A stretch of DNA of 64,000 nucleotides, taken from positions 7,316,001 through 7,380,000 of the forward strand of contig NZ_CP042266.1 in NCBI RefSeq assembly GCF_007856155.1. The letters run 5' to 3'. This DNA comes from Streptomyces qinzhouensis (GTDB lineage Bacteria > Actinomycetota > Actinomycetes > Streptomycetales > Streptomycetaceae). Made by a program: the position numbers and the translations under genes. Shown here one piece after another: positions 34,667 to 43,426 of the stretch. Numbering within the stretch: position 1 is the first letter of the stretch; the number at the start of each line of letters is the position of its first letter. Under the pieces are notes generated by a model. It searched no databases. It had not been told where the DNA came from and was given only the letters and a program-made list of their open reading frames with translations.

Positions 34667-35662
34667 TCAGGACGTGTACGGCCGCAGCGGTGGCTCGTCA
34701 CGGACCCGGGGGGCGGTCAGCGCGGCCGTGGCCGCCGCCGGTGCCACCACGGCCGCCGCATAGGCGATATCGGCCGCGCCGACCCCCGGGAGATAGGGAG
34801 CGCCCAGGCAGGCGCCCGCCGGCAGCCGCGCCGGATCGGCCGGGCCCGGGTGGTCCAGGGCGTCCCGGACGAGCCGGAAGGTCACGGAGTCGTAGACGAG
34901 CCCGATATGGGTCACCAGCCGCACCCCGCACACGTCCTGCACCTTGATGTTGCGCGCGCCCTCCCGTATCGACGTCCGGTACGGGGTGACCACCAGGTCG
35001 TCACGGGTGTAGACCGCGGTGTAGGACACCGCGCCGGGCGTCGGATCGCCGGAGTTCAGCGCCTTGAGGAACGCCGACCCCCGGCTCATCTGGTGCAGCG
35101 CCGGGGCACAGGACAGGATGCACGCCGGCCCCCCGGCCGCCGCCCCGTACTCGGGGGTGCCGAGGCTGACCGCGTCGTCGACGGAATCGCGCAGCGACGG
35201 CCAGTAGGTCAGCGCCCAGCGCAACTGGAGGCCGCCCTGGCTGTGACCGATCGCGTCGACCTTGCGGCCGGTGGCCGCGCGCATCGTGGTCAGCGCGTGG
35301 ACGACGTACTCGGCGGACTCCTGGATATCGGTCAGGGACCGCCCGGGCAGGTCGACCGTGCAGACGTCGTAGCCCAGATCCCGCAGCGCGGGGGCGTAGT
35401 TCCAGCCCCAGTTGAGATCGGCGTCGACCCCGGTGCCGTGGACCAGGAGTACCGCATCGCGCGAGGAACCGCCCAGGCCGGGCGGGCAGTCGAGGGCCGC
35501 CGCGAGTCTGTCGGCGGGGACGCTCAGCGGCGGTTCGCCCGCGGTGGAGGCGGCCGCGGTGGCCGCGGGGGCGGCCGGAGCCAGGGTCAGCAGGGCGGCA
35601 CAGAGCGCCCCGAGGGCGCGCCGGCGCGGTGGGCGGCGTGGGGCTGCAACGGCGGTCGGCAT
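34667..35662 (-). CDS. Secreted lipase/esterase (alpha/beta hydrolase)
   Basis: A 331-aa protein with a signal peptide (twin-Arg-containing, 1 to about 38). It has the oxyanion HG at VLLVHGTGVD (75-76), the nucleophile elbow GHSQGG with S141, candidate acid D221/D222 and H252 (VTHIG). Five or more Cys could form disulphides. The NWGWNYAPALRDLGYDVCTVDLPG segment is typical of the CalB-like bacterial lipases. ATG at 35662 has AAAGGAG. An open frame extends far upstream (to 37471) through the next gene but is not real coding sequence there. A likely extracellular scavenging enzyme. Confidence 0.9.
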   Translation of the reverse strand: MPTAVAAPRRPPRRRALGALCAALLTLAPAAPAATAAASTAGEPPLSVPADRLAAALDCPPGLGGSSRDAVLLVHGTGVDADLNWGWNYAPALRDLGYDVCTVDLPGRSLTDIQESAEYVVHALTTMRAATGRKVDAIGHSQGGLQLRWALTYWPSLRDSVDDAVSLGTPEYGAAAGGPACILSCAPALHQMSRGSAFLKALNSGDPTPGAVSYTAVYTRDDLVVTPYRTSIREGARNIKVQDVCGVRLVTHIGLVYDSVTFRLVRDALDHPGPADPARLPAGACLGAPYLPGVGAADIAYAAAVVAPAAATAALTAPRVRDEPPLRPYTS

Positions 35663-36081
35663 GGGGGACTCCTTTGTCCGGGTGGTACGGGGGTGCACCC
35701 GACGGTCCGGGTGCTGCGGCGTGCCCGGCGGGCCGTGGGGGAGGGGCGGGCCCGGTCGAGCCCGAATGTCACACGGGCCCCGGCCCGGGAGAACCCACCG
35801 GACGGTGCGGGGCGGCCGCGGGGCCGGGACGTGTGCGGGGGCCCATGCCGGGGGCGGGCGGTGGGTGCGGTGGCACAACCGGGCCCGCCCGCCGCCCGGA
35901 TGCGTGCGCCGGGCCGCGTCGGCCCGGCCGGCTCGCGGCGCATGTGACGGGTGGCCCGGGCTCCGGTTCTCGGAGCGGTCCGGCGGCGCGACTGCCGGGA
36001 ACAGCCGGGAACAGCGGGGACCGGGCGGGAACAGCCGGGAACGGGCGGGGCGGAACGGACCGGGCTGGTCGGCCCCGGGGC
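35663..36081. other. Intergenic region with short GC-rich repeats
   Basis: This 419-bp stretch between lipase start and PucR-type stop has no believable gene. At 35994-36049 there is an array of GCCGGGAACA-like 10-bp units, four to five imperfect copies. The lipase promoter should lie near the right of 35663. Confidence 0.6.
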
Positions 36082-37338
36082 TCAGTGCTTCAGGTCCGGG
36101 GCGGCCACGCCCTCCGCGTCGAGGGCCATCGCCAGGTCGACCAGGTCCCGGGGGTTCGCCAGAGTGCGGCCCGTGAGGCGTTCGAGGCGGCGGAGGCGGT
36201 TGAGGACCGTATTGCGGTGGCAGTACAGCAGCTCGCCCGCCCGGCGGGTGGAGCCGCCCCGGTCCAGCCAGGCCGCCAGGGTGGTCAGCAGCTCGGCGCG
36301 CTCGGCCGGGTCCAGGGTCCGCAGCGGGCCCAGCACCCGGTCCGCGACGGCGGCGGCCAGATCGGGACGGGCCACGGCGAAGGCCAGCGACAGCCGGTCG
36401 CCGAGCCGGTGCAGCGTGCCGTCCGCGGGACAGGCGGCCAGGGCCAGCCGCGCCAGATCGTGGCCCCGGCCCAACTCGGCCAGTCCGTCCACCACGGTGC
36501 TGACACCTCCCCGGCCGGCCGGACCCACCGGGATCAGCCCGGCCGGCAGCTCTGGCCGGTCGCCGAGGTGCGCCACGACCGCGGTCGCGTCGTCCAGCGG
36601 ACACCAGTAGAGCGGTACGCCGTCCCTGGTCTCGAACATGGGATCCGTCTCGGCGCGGGCCGTGCCCGGCCCGGCCAGCAGCGCCACCGCGTACCGGCCG
36701 GCCGGCGGCAGCCCCAGGGACACCGCGAACGCCGATACGTGCACCGGGTCGGCGTGCCCGCGCAGCAGCATCCGCAGCACCGGCCGATGACGCCGGAGCG
36801 CGAGGTCCGGCAGCCCGGCGGCCGCCCGCCGGTGCGCCTCGGCCAGCAGGGCGGTGTCCCGGTCGACCCGGCGCCAGACGTCGCTCGCCGCGTAGGCCAA
36901 CGCGGGCGCCCGGTCCGGACGCTCCCGGACGACCAGGGAGACCAGGGCCTCCCAGAGCCGGGTTCCGCCGATGCGGTAGGCGTGCAGTACGGCCCGGAGC
37001 GGGACACCGTCCGCCGCCCTGCGCTGCCCCGTCCGCCAGGCGTGCTCGCCCGATTCGGCCGTCCGCTCCCGGTCGATCAGGCCCCCGACGAAGACGTCGA
37101 GCGCGTCCCGCGCCGACTCCGCCAGATCCGCCGGGGCCAGCACCGGATCGCCGTAGTACGCACTGGCCGACCGCAGTTCGGCGACCGCGCCGCGGACGAT
37201 ATCGGGCAGTACGGGGCGGAGCAGCCCGCCCGCGTACCGCAGCACGGCACCGGACTCCTCGCCGCCCGCCGGTACGGCCTCCGGGAGTTCCGGGGGCGGG
37301 GCGAACGGGCCGGGCCGGGACGGGGACGGTGGTCGCAC
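36082..37338 (-). CDS. PucR-type HTH transcription regulator
   Basis: A 418-aa protein with a C-terminal PucR HTH (about 345-405: RAGELLYCHRNTVLNRLRRLERLTGRTL, then PRDLVDLAMAL). A GGDEF-like/CdaR-type middle region (ALLAGPG...LYWCPLDDATAVVAH) and a helical N-terminal domain precede it. Such regulators often activate operons for aromatic, purine or amine use. GTG at 37338 with GGGGAG. It diverges from a small HTH gene and is followed by the lipase on the same strand, 419 bp away; a regulatory link is possible but untested. Confidence 0.9.
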   Translation of the reverse strand: MRPPSPSRPGPFAPPPELPEAVPAGGEESGAVLRYAGGLLRPVLPDIVRGAVAELRSASAYYGDPVLAPADLAESARDALDVFVGGLIDRERTAESGEHAWRTGQRRAADGVPLRAVLHAYRIGGTRLWEALVSLVVRERPDRAPALAYAASDVWRRVDRDTALLAEAHRRAAAGLPDLALRRHRPVLRMLLRGHADPVHVSAFAVSLGLPPAGRYAVALLAGPGTARAETDPMFETRDGVPLYWCPLDDATAVVAHLGDRPELPAGLIPVGPAGRGGVSTVVDGLAELGRGHDLARLALAACPADGTLHRLGDRLSLAFAVARPDLAAAVADRVLGPLRTLDPAERAELLTTLAAWLDRGGSTRRAGELLYCHRNTVLNRLRRLERLTGRTLANPRDLVDLAMALDAEGVAAPDLKH

Positions 37339-37535
37339 GGTCCGACTCCCCTTCCGGGCGATCCGACTGCTGAGGGATGGTGGGCCACGTCGGAGCCGAT
37401 TTACCTATCGGTCCATCGCGGCTGGAAAGACCCTTTGATGATCTTTTCATGCGGCGGTGTATCGGATTCACTTAAGGCCTGGTGGCCGAACGTCTGGGAG
37501 GGGAGCGGAGCATGGTGCCGGGAGAGGGAGGGCCC

Positions 37536-37958
37536 ATGAGCGCGGACGGGGCACCGGCGGACCATCTGCGGGCGGGGCCCGACCGTGCCACTCATGACGA
37601 GGCCGCCGAACTCGCCGGCTTCTACGAACTGATCGACTCCGCGATCGGTGCCTGCGGCGACTTCCGCCGCGCCGCCCAGCAAGTGGAGGACTCCCTCGCG
37701 GTGCTGCGCGACACCCGGCGCCCCGGCCCGCCTCCCGGTCTGCTCGGGGGCTCCGACCTGCGCCGGGCCTGGGCCGAGTTCTCGGCGGCGCTGCGGGATG
37801 TGAACAGTGCCGTCACCCATGCCCGGGCCGAGGGCTACCGGGCGGCCGTCGACGACGGGGGCATCAGTCTCACCGAACTGGCCCGGCTCTCCGGGCACTC
37901 CAGACAGCAGGTGACGCGCCTGGTCAACCGGGGCCGGACGGCCCGCGGCGAGGACTGA
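37536..37958 (+). CDS. Small protein with C-terminal helix-turn-helix
   Basis: A 140-aa protein (148 if ATG 37512 is used; both have GGAGG-like sites). Residues about 20-105 form a helical domain (ELAGFYELIDSAIGACGDFRRAAQQVEDSLAVL). A C-terminal HTH follows (SLTELARLSGHSRQQVTRLVNRGR), close in style to those that select DNA in small actinobacterial regulators. No family is recognised. It diverges from the PucR-type gene across under 200 bp, so the two may share control. Confidence 0.72.
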   Translation: MSADGAPADHLRAGPDRATHDEAAELAGFYELIDSAIGACGDFRRAAQQVEDSLAVLRDTRRPGPPPGLLGGSDLRRAWAEFSAALRDVNSAVTHARAEGYRAAVDDGGISLTELARLSGHSRQQVTRLVNRGRTARGED

Positions 37959-37977
37959 CCCCCGGCCTTCCGTGCGG

Positions 37978-38016
37978 CCCCGGGGCCCCGGCCCCCGCCG
38001 GAGCGGGGCGCCGGGG
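37978..38016. terminator. Possible terminator between convergent genes
   Basis: Twelve-base arms CCCCGGGGCCCC and GGGGCGCCGGGG, pairing with one mismatch and a 15-nt loop, in the 77-nt gap. Confidence 0.45.
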
Positions 38017-38035
38017 ACCGCCGTACCGCCTCCGG

Positions 38036-39994
38036 TCAGAAGCCGACGCCCGCGTTGAGCGCGGCCTTCTGAGCGTCCTTCGGCAGCGTGGTGTCGAGCG
38101 GGGCGCGCTCGCCGCCCGGGGTCAGCCGGTTCAGTTCCCAGCCGCCGCGGTCCTTGGCGGTCGCCCGCAGATTCCAGGACGAGGCCATGCCCGCGTACAG
38201 GAATCCCTTGTCCTCGAAGGGCAGGAAGACCCGGACGCCGTGCTGGGAGCGGTTGCCGAAGCCGTTCAGGGTCTCCGCCACCGCGGGCTTCGCCGGGTCG
38301 TCCATCCGCCAGACGTCACCACCGCCCAGGGTGGCCTTCATCGACGGGCCGACCACGGACTCCAGCTTCTTCCGCGTCAGATCGGAGAGCCCGTTGTTGA
38401 CCGCGGTGAAACGGGCGCCCGGGGTGATCAGACCGGTGCTGTCGAAGGTGGCCATGTAGAGCCGGTCCTGGAAGACGGTGAAGGTCCAGGAGTACGCGTT
38501 GCCGACATTGCCGTTGAAGCCGGAGGGGCCGAACTTCGGGCTCTGTCCCAGCAGATTGGGCTTCTTGGTCCACCGCTTGGTGTTGGGGTTGTAGACCGGC
38601 AGGGTCTTCTCCCCGTACAGCAGGGTCGTGCGCTGCTTCTCGGTCCCCGGCTCACTGATCCGGAACACCGTGGTGGGCCGCGCGGCGGAGATCATGTCGC
38701 GTTCGCGCAGCACATCGCCCTTGGGCTGCCCGTAGGTCTTCCACATCGTCTGGACCGCGCCGACTCCGGCCTGGTTGTAGCTGCCGACGTAGAGTTCGCC
38801 CTTCCACTCGGAGAGCGCACCCCAGGCCACGCCCTTGCTCAGGGCCGGGTCCGGGTCGTACTGGTCCCAGGAGAAGACGGGACGCCAGGCCGCGGCGCCG
38901 TCGAAGGTGAGTCCCGCCTCGGGGATCGGCGGGCTCATCCAGATCTTGGCCGTACCGCCGCTGACCGCGCCGTTGTCGCCGGGAAGCTGGGTGCCCCAGC
39001 CGGAGGCCACGAGCCGGTCCTTGAACGTGGTGAGATAGCCAGGGTCGTTCTCCAGCTGGGCGACCGTCTCGAAGACGAACGGGTTCGCCTTGTCGCCGGT
39101 CCAGCGCAGCACCCGGCCGCCGTTCACGCCCGGGGCGCGGCCCGCGAGGTAGAGATTGCCGTCCGAGGCGACGACCCCGCCGCGGGCGCTGACCAGATCG
39201 GTGTACGCCTTGGAGCCCAGGAAGCGGCCGGTGCTGCCCTCGAAGGCGAACATCGACAGTCCGTGGCCGACGGTCTGGCCCTCGGCCACCAACTGGCCGA
39301 AGAGGAAGACCACGTCCTTGTGGGCGGCGGCGCCCCGCAGTCCGACCGTGCGCTTGATCAGCGGGTCGGCGGCGGGGGTGATGTCCTCGGTCTTCTGGGT
39401 GTCGGCGTTGACCCGCAGGATCTGCGGGGTACGGGCGTCCCCGTAGACCGGGCCCAGCGCACCGGCGTTGGCGCCCTTGCCGTACTCGCAGACGTCCGCG
39501 TTCTTCACCAGATGGGGCGTGAGGTCGCCGTTGTAGGTGGATGAGGCGTTGCAGGTGACGTTGGCGAGGGTGCCGAAGTAGGCGTAGTCGCCGGAGCGGG
39601 CGGCGCTCCAGACGTACGAACCGTTGATCTTCGGCTGGAAGCCGGAAGGGCAGGCCCCGCCCTGCGGCGCCGGGCGGGGGCCGCCGATGGCGCGGAAGCA
39701 CTCGTCGACCTGTGCCCGGGCGGTCTGCTCGGCCTTGAGCACCGGGCCCCGGTCGGACCGGCCGGAGGTCTGGCCGGAGGCTTCGGCCGGGGCGGCCGTG
39801 GCGGTGACGTTCGGGGTGAGGAGGGCGGCCACCGAGGCCAGCCCGGTGGCGAGCAGCGCGACCCGGCTCCGGCGACCGGGCCGGCCGGTTCCGCGGGCTC
39901 TACCGCTCAGGAGCCTCTCGCCGCGGACTTGGATACTGCGGTCATTCACACCACGGTCATTCGTACTGCGGACGTTCACGCTGCGGATTCTCAC
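38036..39994 (-). CDS. Large secreted protein, probable seven-bladed propeller, family unknown
   Basis: A 652-aa protein. An odd N-terminus of VRS/NDRG-type repeats (about 1-32) leads into a basic, hydrophobic signal segment (RRSRVALLATGLASVAALLTP) ending near TATAAPA. The mature part has about seven spaced blade-like cores: GDYAYFGTL, HKDVVFLFGQL, SDGNLYLAGRA, FKDRLVASGW, WKGELYVGSY, FQDRLYMATF and DKGFLYAGMA. It has few Cys and no catalytic motif that I can identify. GTG at 39994 has GAAGG upstream; other starts are possible because of the repeated N-terminus. Extracellular binding or structural roles are guesses. Confidence 0.78.
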   Translation of the reverse strand: MRIRSVNVRSTNDRGVNDRSIQVRGERLLSGRARGTGRPGRRSRVALLATGLASVAALLTPNVTATAAPAEASGQTSGRSDRGPVLKAEQTARAQVDECFRAIGGPRPAPQGGACPSGFQPKINGSYVWSAARSGDYAYFGTLANVTCNASSTYNGDLTPHLVKNADVCEYGKGANAGALGPVYGDARTPQILRVNADTQKTEDITPAADPLIKRTVGLRGAAAHKDVVFLFGQLVAEGQTVGHGLSMFAFEGSTGRFLGSKAYTDLVSARGGVVASDGNLYLAGRAPGVNGGRVLRWTGDKANPFVFETVAQLENDPGYLTTFKDRLVASGWGTQLPGDNGAVSGGTAKIWMSPPIPEAGLTFDGAAAWRPVFSWDQYDPDPALSKGVAWGALSEWKGELYVGSYNQAGVGAVQTMWKTYGQPKGDVLRERDMISAARPTTVFRISEPGTEKQRTTLLYGEKTLPVYNPNTKRWTKKPNLLGQSPKFGPSGFNGNVGNAYSWTFTVFQDRLYMATFDSTGLITPGARFTAVNNGLSDLTRKKLESVVGPSMKATLGGGDVWRMDDPAKPAVAETLNGFGNRSQHGVRVFLPFEDKGFLYAGMASSWNLRATAKDRGGWELNRLTPGGERAPLDTTLPKDAQKAALNAGVGF

Positions 39995-40172
39995 GACAGG
40001 CACACCTTCGGTCTCTCCGTCCGCCCACCTCACCGGTGGGCTGGTGGAGAGCATCGGCGCGCACGCCGGGGGTGCGTCAACGGTCGCCGGAAACCGGTTC
40101 GTCCGGGCTGTGCGGCCGGCCGTGCCCCGGACCGCGGCCGCGTGGCGGTCCGGGGCGGTCGGCCGGGGCCGG

Positions 40173-41420
40173 TCAGGAGGGGTTCAGTTTGATGGCGAAG
40201 TTGTTGAAGACGGACCAGACGTCGACCCAGGCGACCCCGCCGCTGCACTCCTTGGCGGCGTTGCAGCCCGTGCCGTAGCTGATGATGCCGTTCAGCTGGC
40301 GGGAGTTGGGGTCGTTGATGGTGATGACCGGGCCGCCGCTGTCGCCGCCGCGGGCGACGATGCCGCCGTAGTGCGGGACGCCGTAACTGCCGACGATGTT
40401 GTAGCCGTTGACGGGCCAGGTCGCGTTGCCCGCGTACACGGTGCGGATATTGCAGACGACCTTGGAGTTGTAGCCGAGCTGGCAGGTGAAGTCGCCGACG
40501 GCCACATTGCGGACGCCGTTGAGGTAGCGGACGTAGCCCGTGGCGTCGAGTCCGTCCCAGGTGTTGCGGTAGGTCCCGGTCTCGATGAACGCGGCGTCGA
40601 TCTCGGGGCGCTTGAACTTGACCTGGCCGATGTAGTTCCCGCCGACCGTGTAGACATGGTCGTTGACGTTGTAGCAGTGTCCGGCGGTGGCCAGCCACTG
40701 CCGGCCGTCCCAGGTGCTGATCGCGGGGATGCCGCTGGTGCAGTGGGACCTGCCGCCGTAGTTCGGGCCGAGCGCGGCACCCGCGTAGAACGGTGCGGTG
40801 TCGTTCTCCCGGGTCAGCGGGCGGGCGCCGGTCGACTTGGTGATCCGGACGGGGGTGGCCTCGGCCTCGGCGCGGGCGTTCGCCACGGCCGGGGCGGCGA
40901 AGTGCGCCCGGGCCGCGGCCGGATCGTCCACCTGGAGGTCGATGGCGCTGCCGTCGACCGCGGGACCGGCCAGCGCGATATCGAAGGGAAGCTTCCGGTC
41001 GGAGGTGAGGGCGGCGACCTCCGCCGAGAGCTGCTTGCGGGTCTTCTGGCCGGGCAGCACGTCGACGAGTCCGGTGTCCACGCGGGGGGCTGCCTCGCGG
41101 ACGGCCGTGAGGAAGCTCTTCCCCTGCGAGACATCGGTGAGATAGAGCTTGACCGAGCGGTAGTCGGAGCCCAGGGCGACCTGGGTGTACACGTCCGAGC
41201 GGGCACCGTGACCGACCTTCGCCACGGCGTCGGCGGCGGCGCGGAGCGGTGCCAGCACTCTGGCTTGTTCGTCGGGAGCCATGGCGGCCACCCGGTCGGC
41301 GGAGAGCGGCGCGCCGGTCTCGGCCCGGGCCGAGACCGTCACCAGCGGGAGCAGGAGCAGGGCTCCCGCGACCGCCCAGGAACGCCGAATGCTGATTCTC
41401 ATCCGTCCCCGAAGTCTCAT
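40173..41420 (-). CDS. Secreted S1-family serine protease with long N-terminal prodomain
   Basis: A 415-aa protein: signal peptide 1 to about 33, a prodomain to about 205 and a chymotrypsin-fold domain. Triad H248 (TAGHC), D275 (EIDAAF) and S361 (GGDSGGP). Cys pairs flank H248 (227/249) and appear at 313/323. The prodomain is longer than in the streptogrisin at 27448 and may aid folding like alpha-lytic protease pro regions, though no homology is claimed. ATG at 41420 has AAAGGGG at ideal distance. Distinct in sequence from the two other secreted proteases in this window. Confidence 0.9.
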   Translation of the reverse strand: MRLRGRMRISIRRSWAVAGALLLLPLVTVSARAETGAPLSADRVAAMAPDEQARVLAPLRAAADAVAKVGHGARSDVYTQVALGSDYRSVKLYLTDVSQGKSFLTAVREAAPRVDTGLVDVLPGQKTRKQLSAEVAALTSDRKLPFDIALAGPAVDGSAIDLQVDDPAAARAHFAAPAVANARAEAEATPVRITKSTGARPLTRENDTAPFYAGAALGPNYGGRSHCTSGIPAISTWDGRQWLATAGHCYNVNDHVYTVGGNYIGQVKFKRPEIDAAFIETGTYRNTWDGLDATGYVRYLNGVRNVAVGDFTCQLGYNSKVVCNIRTVYAGNATWPVNGYNIVGSYGVPHYGGIVARGGDSGGPVITINDPNSRQLNGIISYGTGCNAAKECSGGVAWVDVWSVFNNFAIKLNPS

Positions 41421-41817
41421 GCTTACCCCTTTGAACAGCCCCTTGGGGCGGGGTCCTTCTGTGGTCGACTCGGACGGTATTGACATGTACAGGAGTCGAC
41501 AAGGGAGTGAGAAAGGAGGTGTTGACGATTCGGGGGGCGTACGGAGTGCCGTGCGGCGCTCACCCCGGGCCCTACCGTCCGGGGGCCGCCGGATCCGCCG
41601 GGAGCGGCTCGCCGTACCGGGCACACCACAGCGCGGCGGGCACACCGGTGGGGGCCGGTTCCAGTCGGCGGGGCCGGCCCCCACGGGATGTGCCGTACCG
41701 CAACGAGTACCCCGGGGGTTCTCGTACGTAAGAACGGAAGAACGGAAGAACGGAGAGAGCGGAGGAACGGAGAGAGCGGGGGAACGGAAGAGACGCCGCG
41801 CGTCGGCGAACGGGACG
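41421..41817. other. Intergenic region with purine-rich tandem repeat
   Basis: A 397-bp gap between the protease start and permease stop. At 41729-41793 lies a run of AAGAACGG/GAGAGCGG-like 8-bp units, about eight imperfect copies on the plus strand. No gene is apparent. Confidence 0.65.
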
Positions 41818-43365
41818 TCAGACGATGTGCTCGGCGATCTCCGCCTGCTCGCGCGCCGAGCCGTACGGCGGCGGCGTGCTGTACGAGCGGCGGGCCACGA
41901 ACCACCAGACGGTGGCCAGTATCAGCACCGCGGCCAGCGCGACCGACGCGTAGTTCATGGTGTTCACGTTCACCGGGCTGGACTGCGGCAGCAGGAAGAG
42001 CACTGTCACACAGACCACCCAGGCCACCGCTGTCCAGCCGATCGGCTTGCTCCACCGGCCCAGGGTCCATGGCCCCGGCTGGAACCGGTCCCCGGCCCTG
42101 AGCTTGAGATAGACCGGGATGATGTACGCGGGGGTGATGCCGATGACGTTGATCGCGGTGACCGCGCCGTACGCCGTGGTCGACCAGAGCGACGGCAGCG
42201 CCAGCACCCCGGCGAAGCCCACCGAGAGCCAGACCGCCGGTACCGGCGTCAGCGTCCGGCGGCTCACCTTGCGCCAGAGCCTCGAACCGGGCAGCGCGTT
42301 GTCACGGCTGAACGCGAACACCATCCGGCTGGCCGCCGCCACTTCCGCGTTCCCGCAGAACAGCTGTGCCACGATCACCACCAGGAGCAGTGCCGCGGCC
42401 CCGCCCGAGCCCAGTGCGTCCAGCAGGATCTGGGCGGGTGGCACACCGGTTTCGCTGTTGAGCGCCCCGTCGTAGTCCTGAATGGCGAAGGTCAACGCGG
42501 TGAGCAGCACGAACCCGGCGATCCAGGAGACCCAGATGGCCCGGACGATGCCCCGGGCGGCGGAGACCGAGGCGTTCGAGGTCTCCTCCGACAGATGGGC
42601 GGAGGCATCGTATCCGGAGAAGGTGTACTGGGCGAGCAGCAGTCCGATCGCCGCGACGTAGAAGGGATTCTCCCAGCCCGTGTTGTTCACGAACTCCGTG
42701 AACACGAACTCCGGCGACTGGTGGTTGTCGGGGACGAACGCGATGGCACCGACGATCAGCCCGACACCGCCCAGATGCCACCAGACGCTGACCGAGTTCA
42801 GCAGGCTGACCAGCTTCACCCCGAACAGGTTGAGCGTGGCGTGCAGCAGCAGAATGGCGAGGAAGATCAGGAATGTCGAGCCAGGTGTCGGATCGAATCC
42901 CCATTGGAGATTGAGGAAGGCGCCGATGAACAGGGCGGCGCCGTAGTCGATGCCGGCGATCGCGCCCAGCAGGCCCAGCAGATTGAGCCAGCCGGTGTAC
43001 CAGCCCCACTTGCGGCCGCCGAGCCGGTCGGCCATGTAGTAGAGCGCGCCGGAGGTGGGATAGGCGCTGGTGACCTCCGCCAGGGCCAGTCCGACGCAGA
43101 GCACGAAGAGGCCCACCCCCAGCCAGCCCCAGAGCATGACCGACGGCCCGCCGGTGTTCATGCCGAAGCCGTAGAGGGTCATGCAGCCGGAGAGGATGGA
43201 GATCACGGAGAAGCTGATGGCGAAGTTGCCGAAGCTTCCCATCCGGCGCGCCAGCACGGGCTGGTAGCCCAGCTCGCGCAGCTTCGCCTCCTCGTCGACG
43301 GGGTGCGGGGCATGGTGCTGATCTTTACGGGAGGAGCGGGACCACCGTGGCGATGGCATGGACAT
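41818..43365 (-). CDS. APC-superfamily amino acid permease
   Basis: A 515-aa integral membrane transporter with about 12 hydrophobic segments. The first helix region GSFGNFAISFSVISILSG and the consensus AEVTSAYPTSGALYYMADRLGG belong to the amino acid/choline (GabP/Uga4-like) branch, and HLSEETSNASVSAARGIVRAIWVS is the typical cytoplasmic loop. Substrate is unresolved: GABA, choline, other amino acids or amines. It lies 61 nt after the TTA-containing unknown gene on the same strand and may be co-transcribed. Confidence 0.92.
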   Translation of the reverse strand: MSMPSPRWSRSSRKDQHHAPHPVDEEAKLRELGYQPVLARRMGSFGNFAISFSVISILSGCMTLYGFGMNTGGPSVMLWGWLGVGLFVLCVGLALAEVTSAYPTSGALYYMADRLGGRKWGWYTGWLNLLGLLGAIAGIDYGAALFIGAFLNLQWGFDPTPGSTFLIFLAILLLHATLNLFGVKLVSLLNSVSVWWHLGGVGLIVGAIAFVPDNHQSPEFVFTEFVNNTGWENPFYVAAIGLLLAQYTFSGYDASAHLSEETSNASVSAARGIVRAIWVSWIAGFVLLTALTFAIQDYDGALNSETGVPPAQILLDALGSGGAAALLLVVIVAQLFCGNAEVAAASRMVFAFSRDNALPGSRLWRKVSRRTLTPVPAVWLSVGFAGVLALPSLWSTTAYGAVTAINVIGITPAYIIPVYLKLRAGDRFQPGPWTLGRWSKPIGWTAVAWVVCVTVLFLLPQSSPVNVNTMNYASVALAAVLILATVWWFVARRSYSTPPPYGSAREQAEIAEHIV

Positions 43366-43426
43366 GATGAGCCTCCGGGGGGACGGATCCTGCGGAATTC
43401 ACGCCGGGTGAGCGACCGTTTCGCGC

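Noticed and set aside
35663..37471. Long N-terminal extension of the lipase frame
   Set aside because: The extension runs through the PucR-type gene in another frame and is Arg/Pro-rich; the lipase has its own signal peptide and AAAGGAG at 35662.
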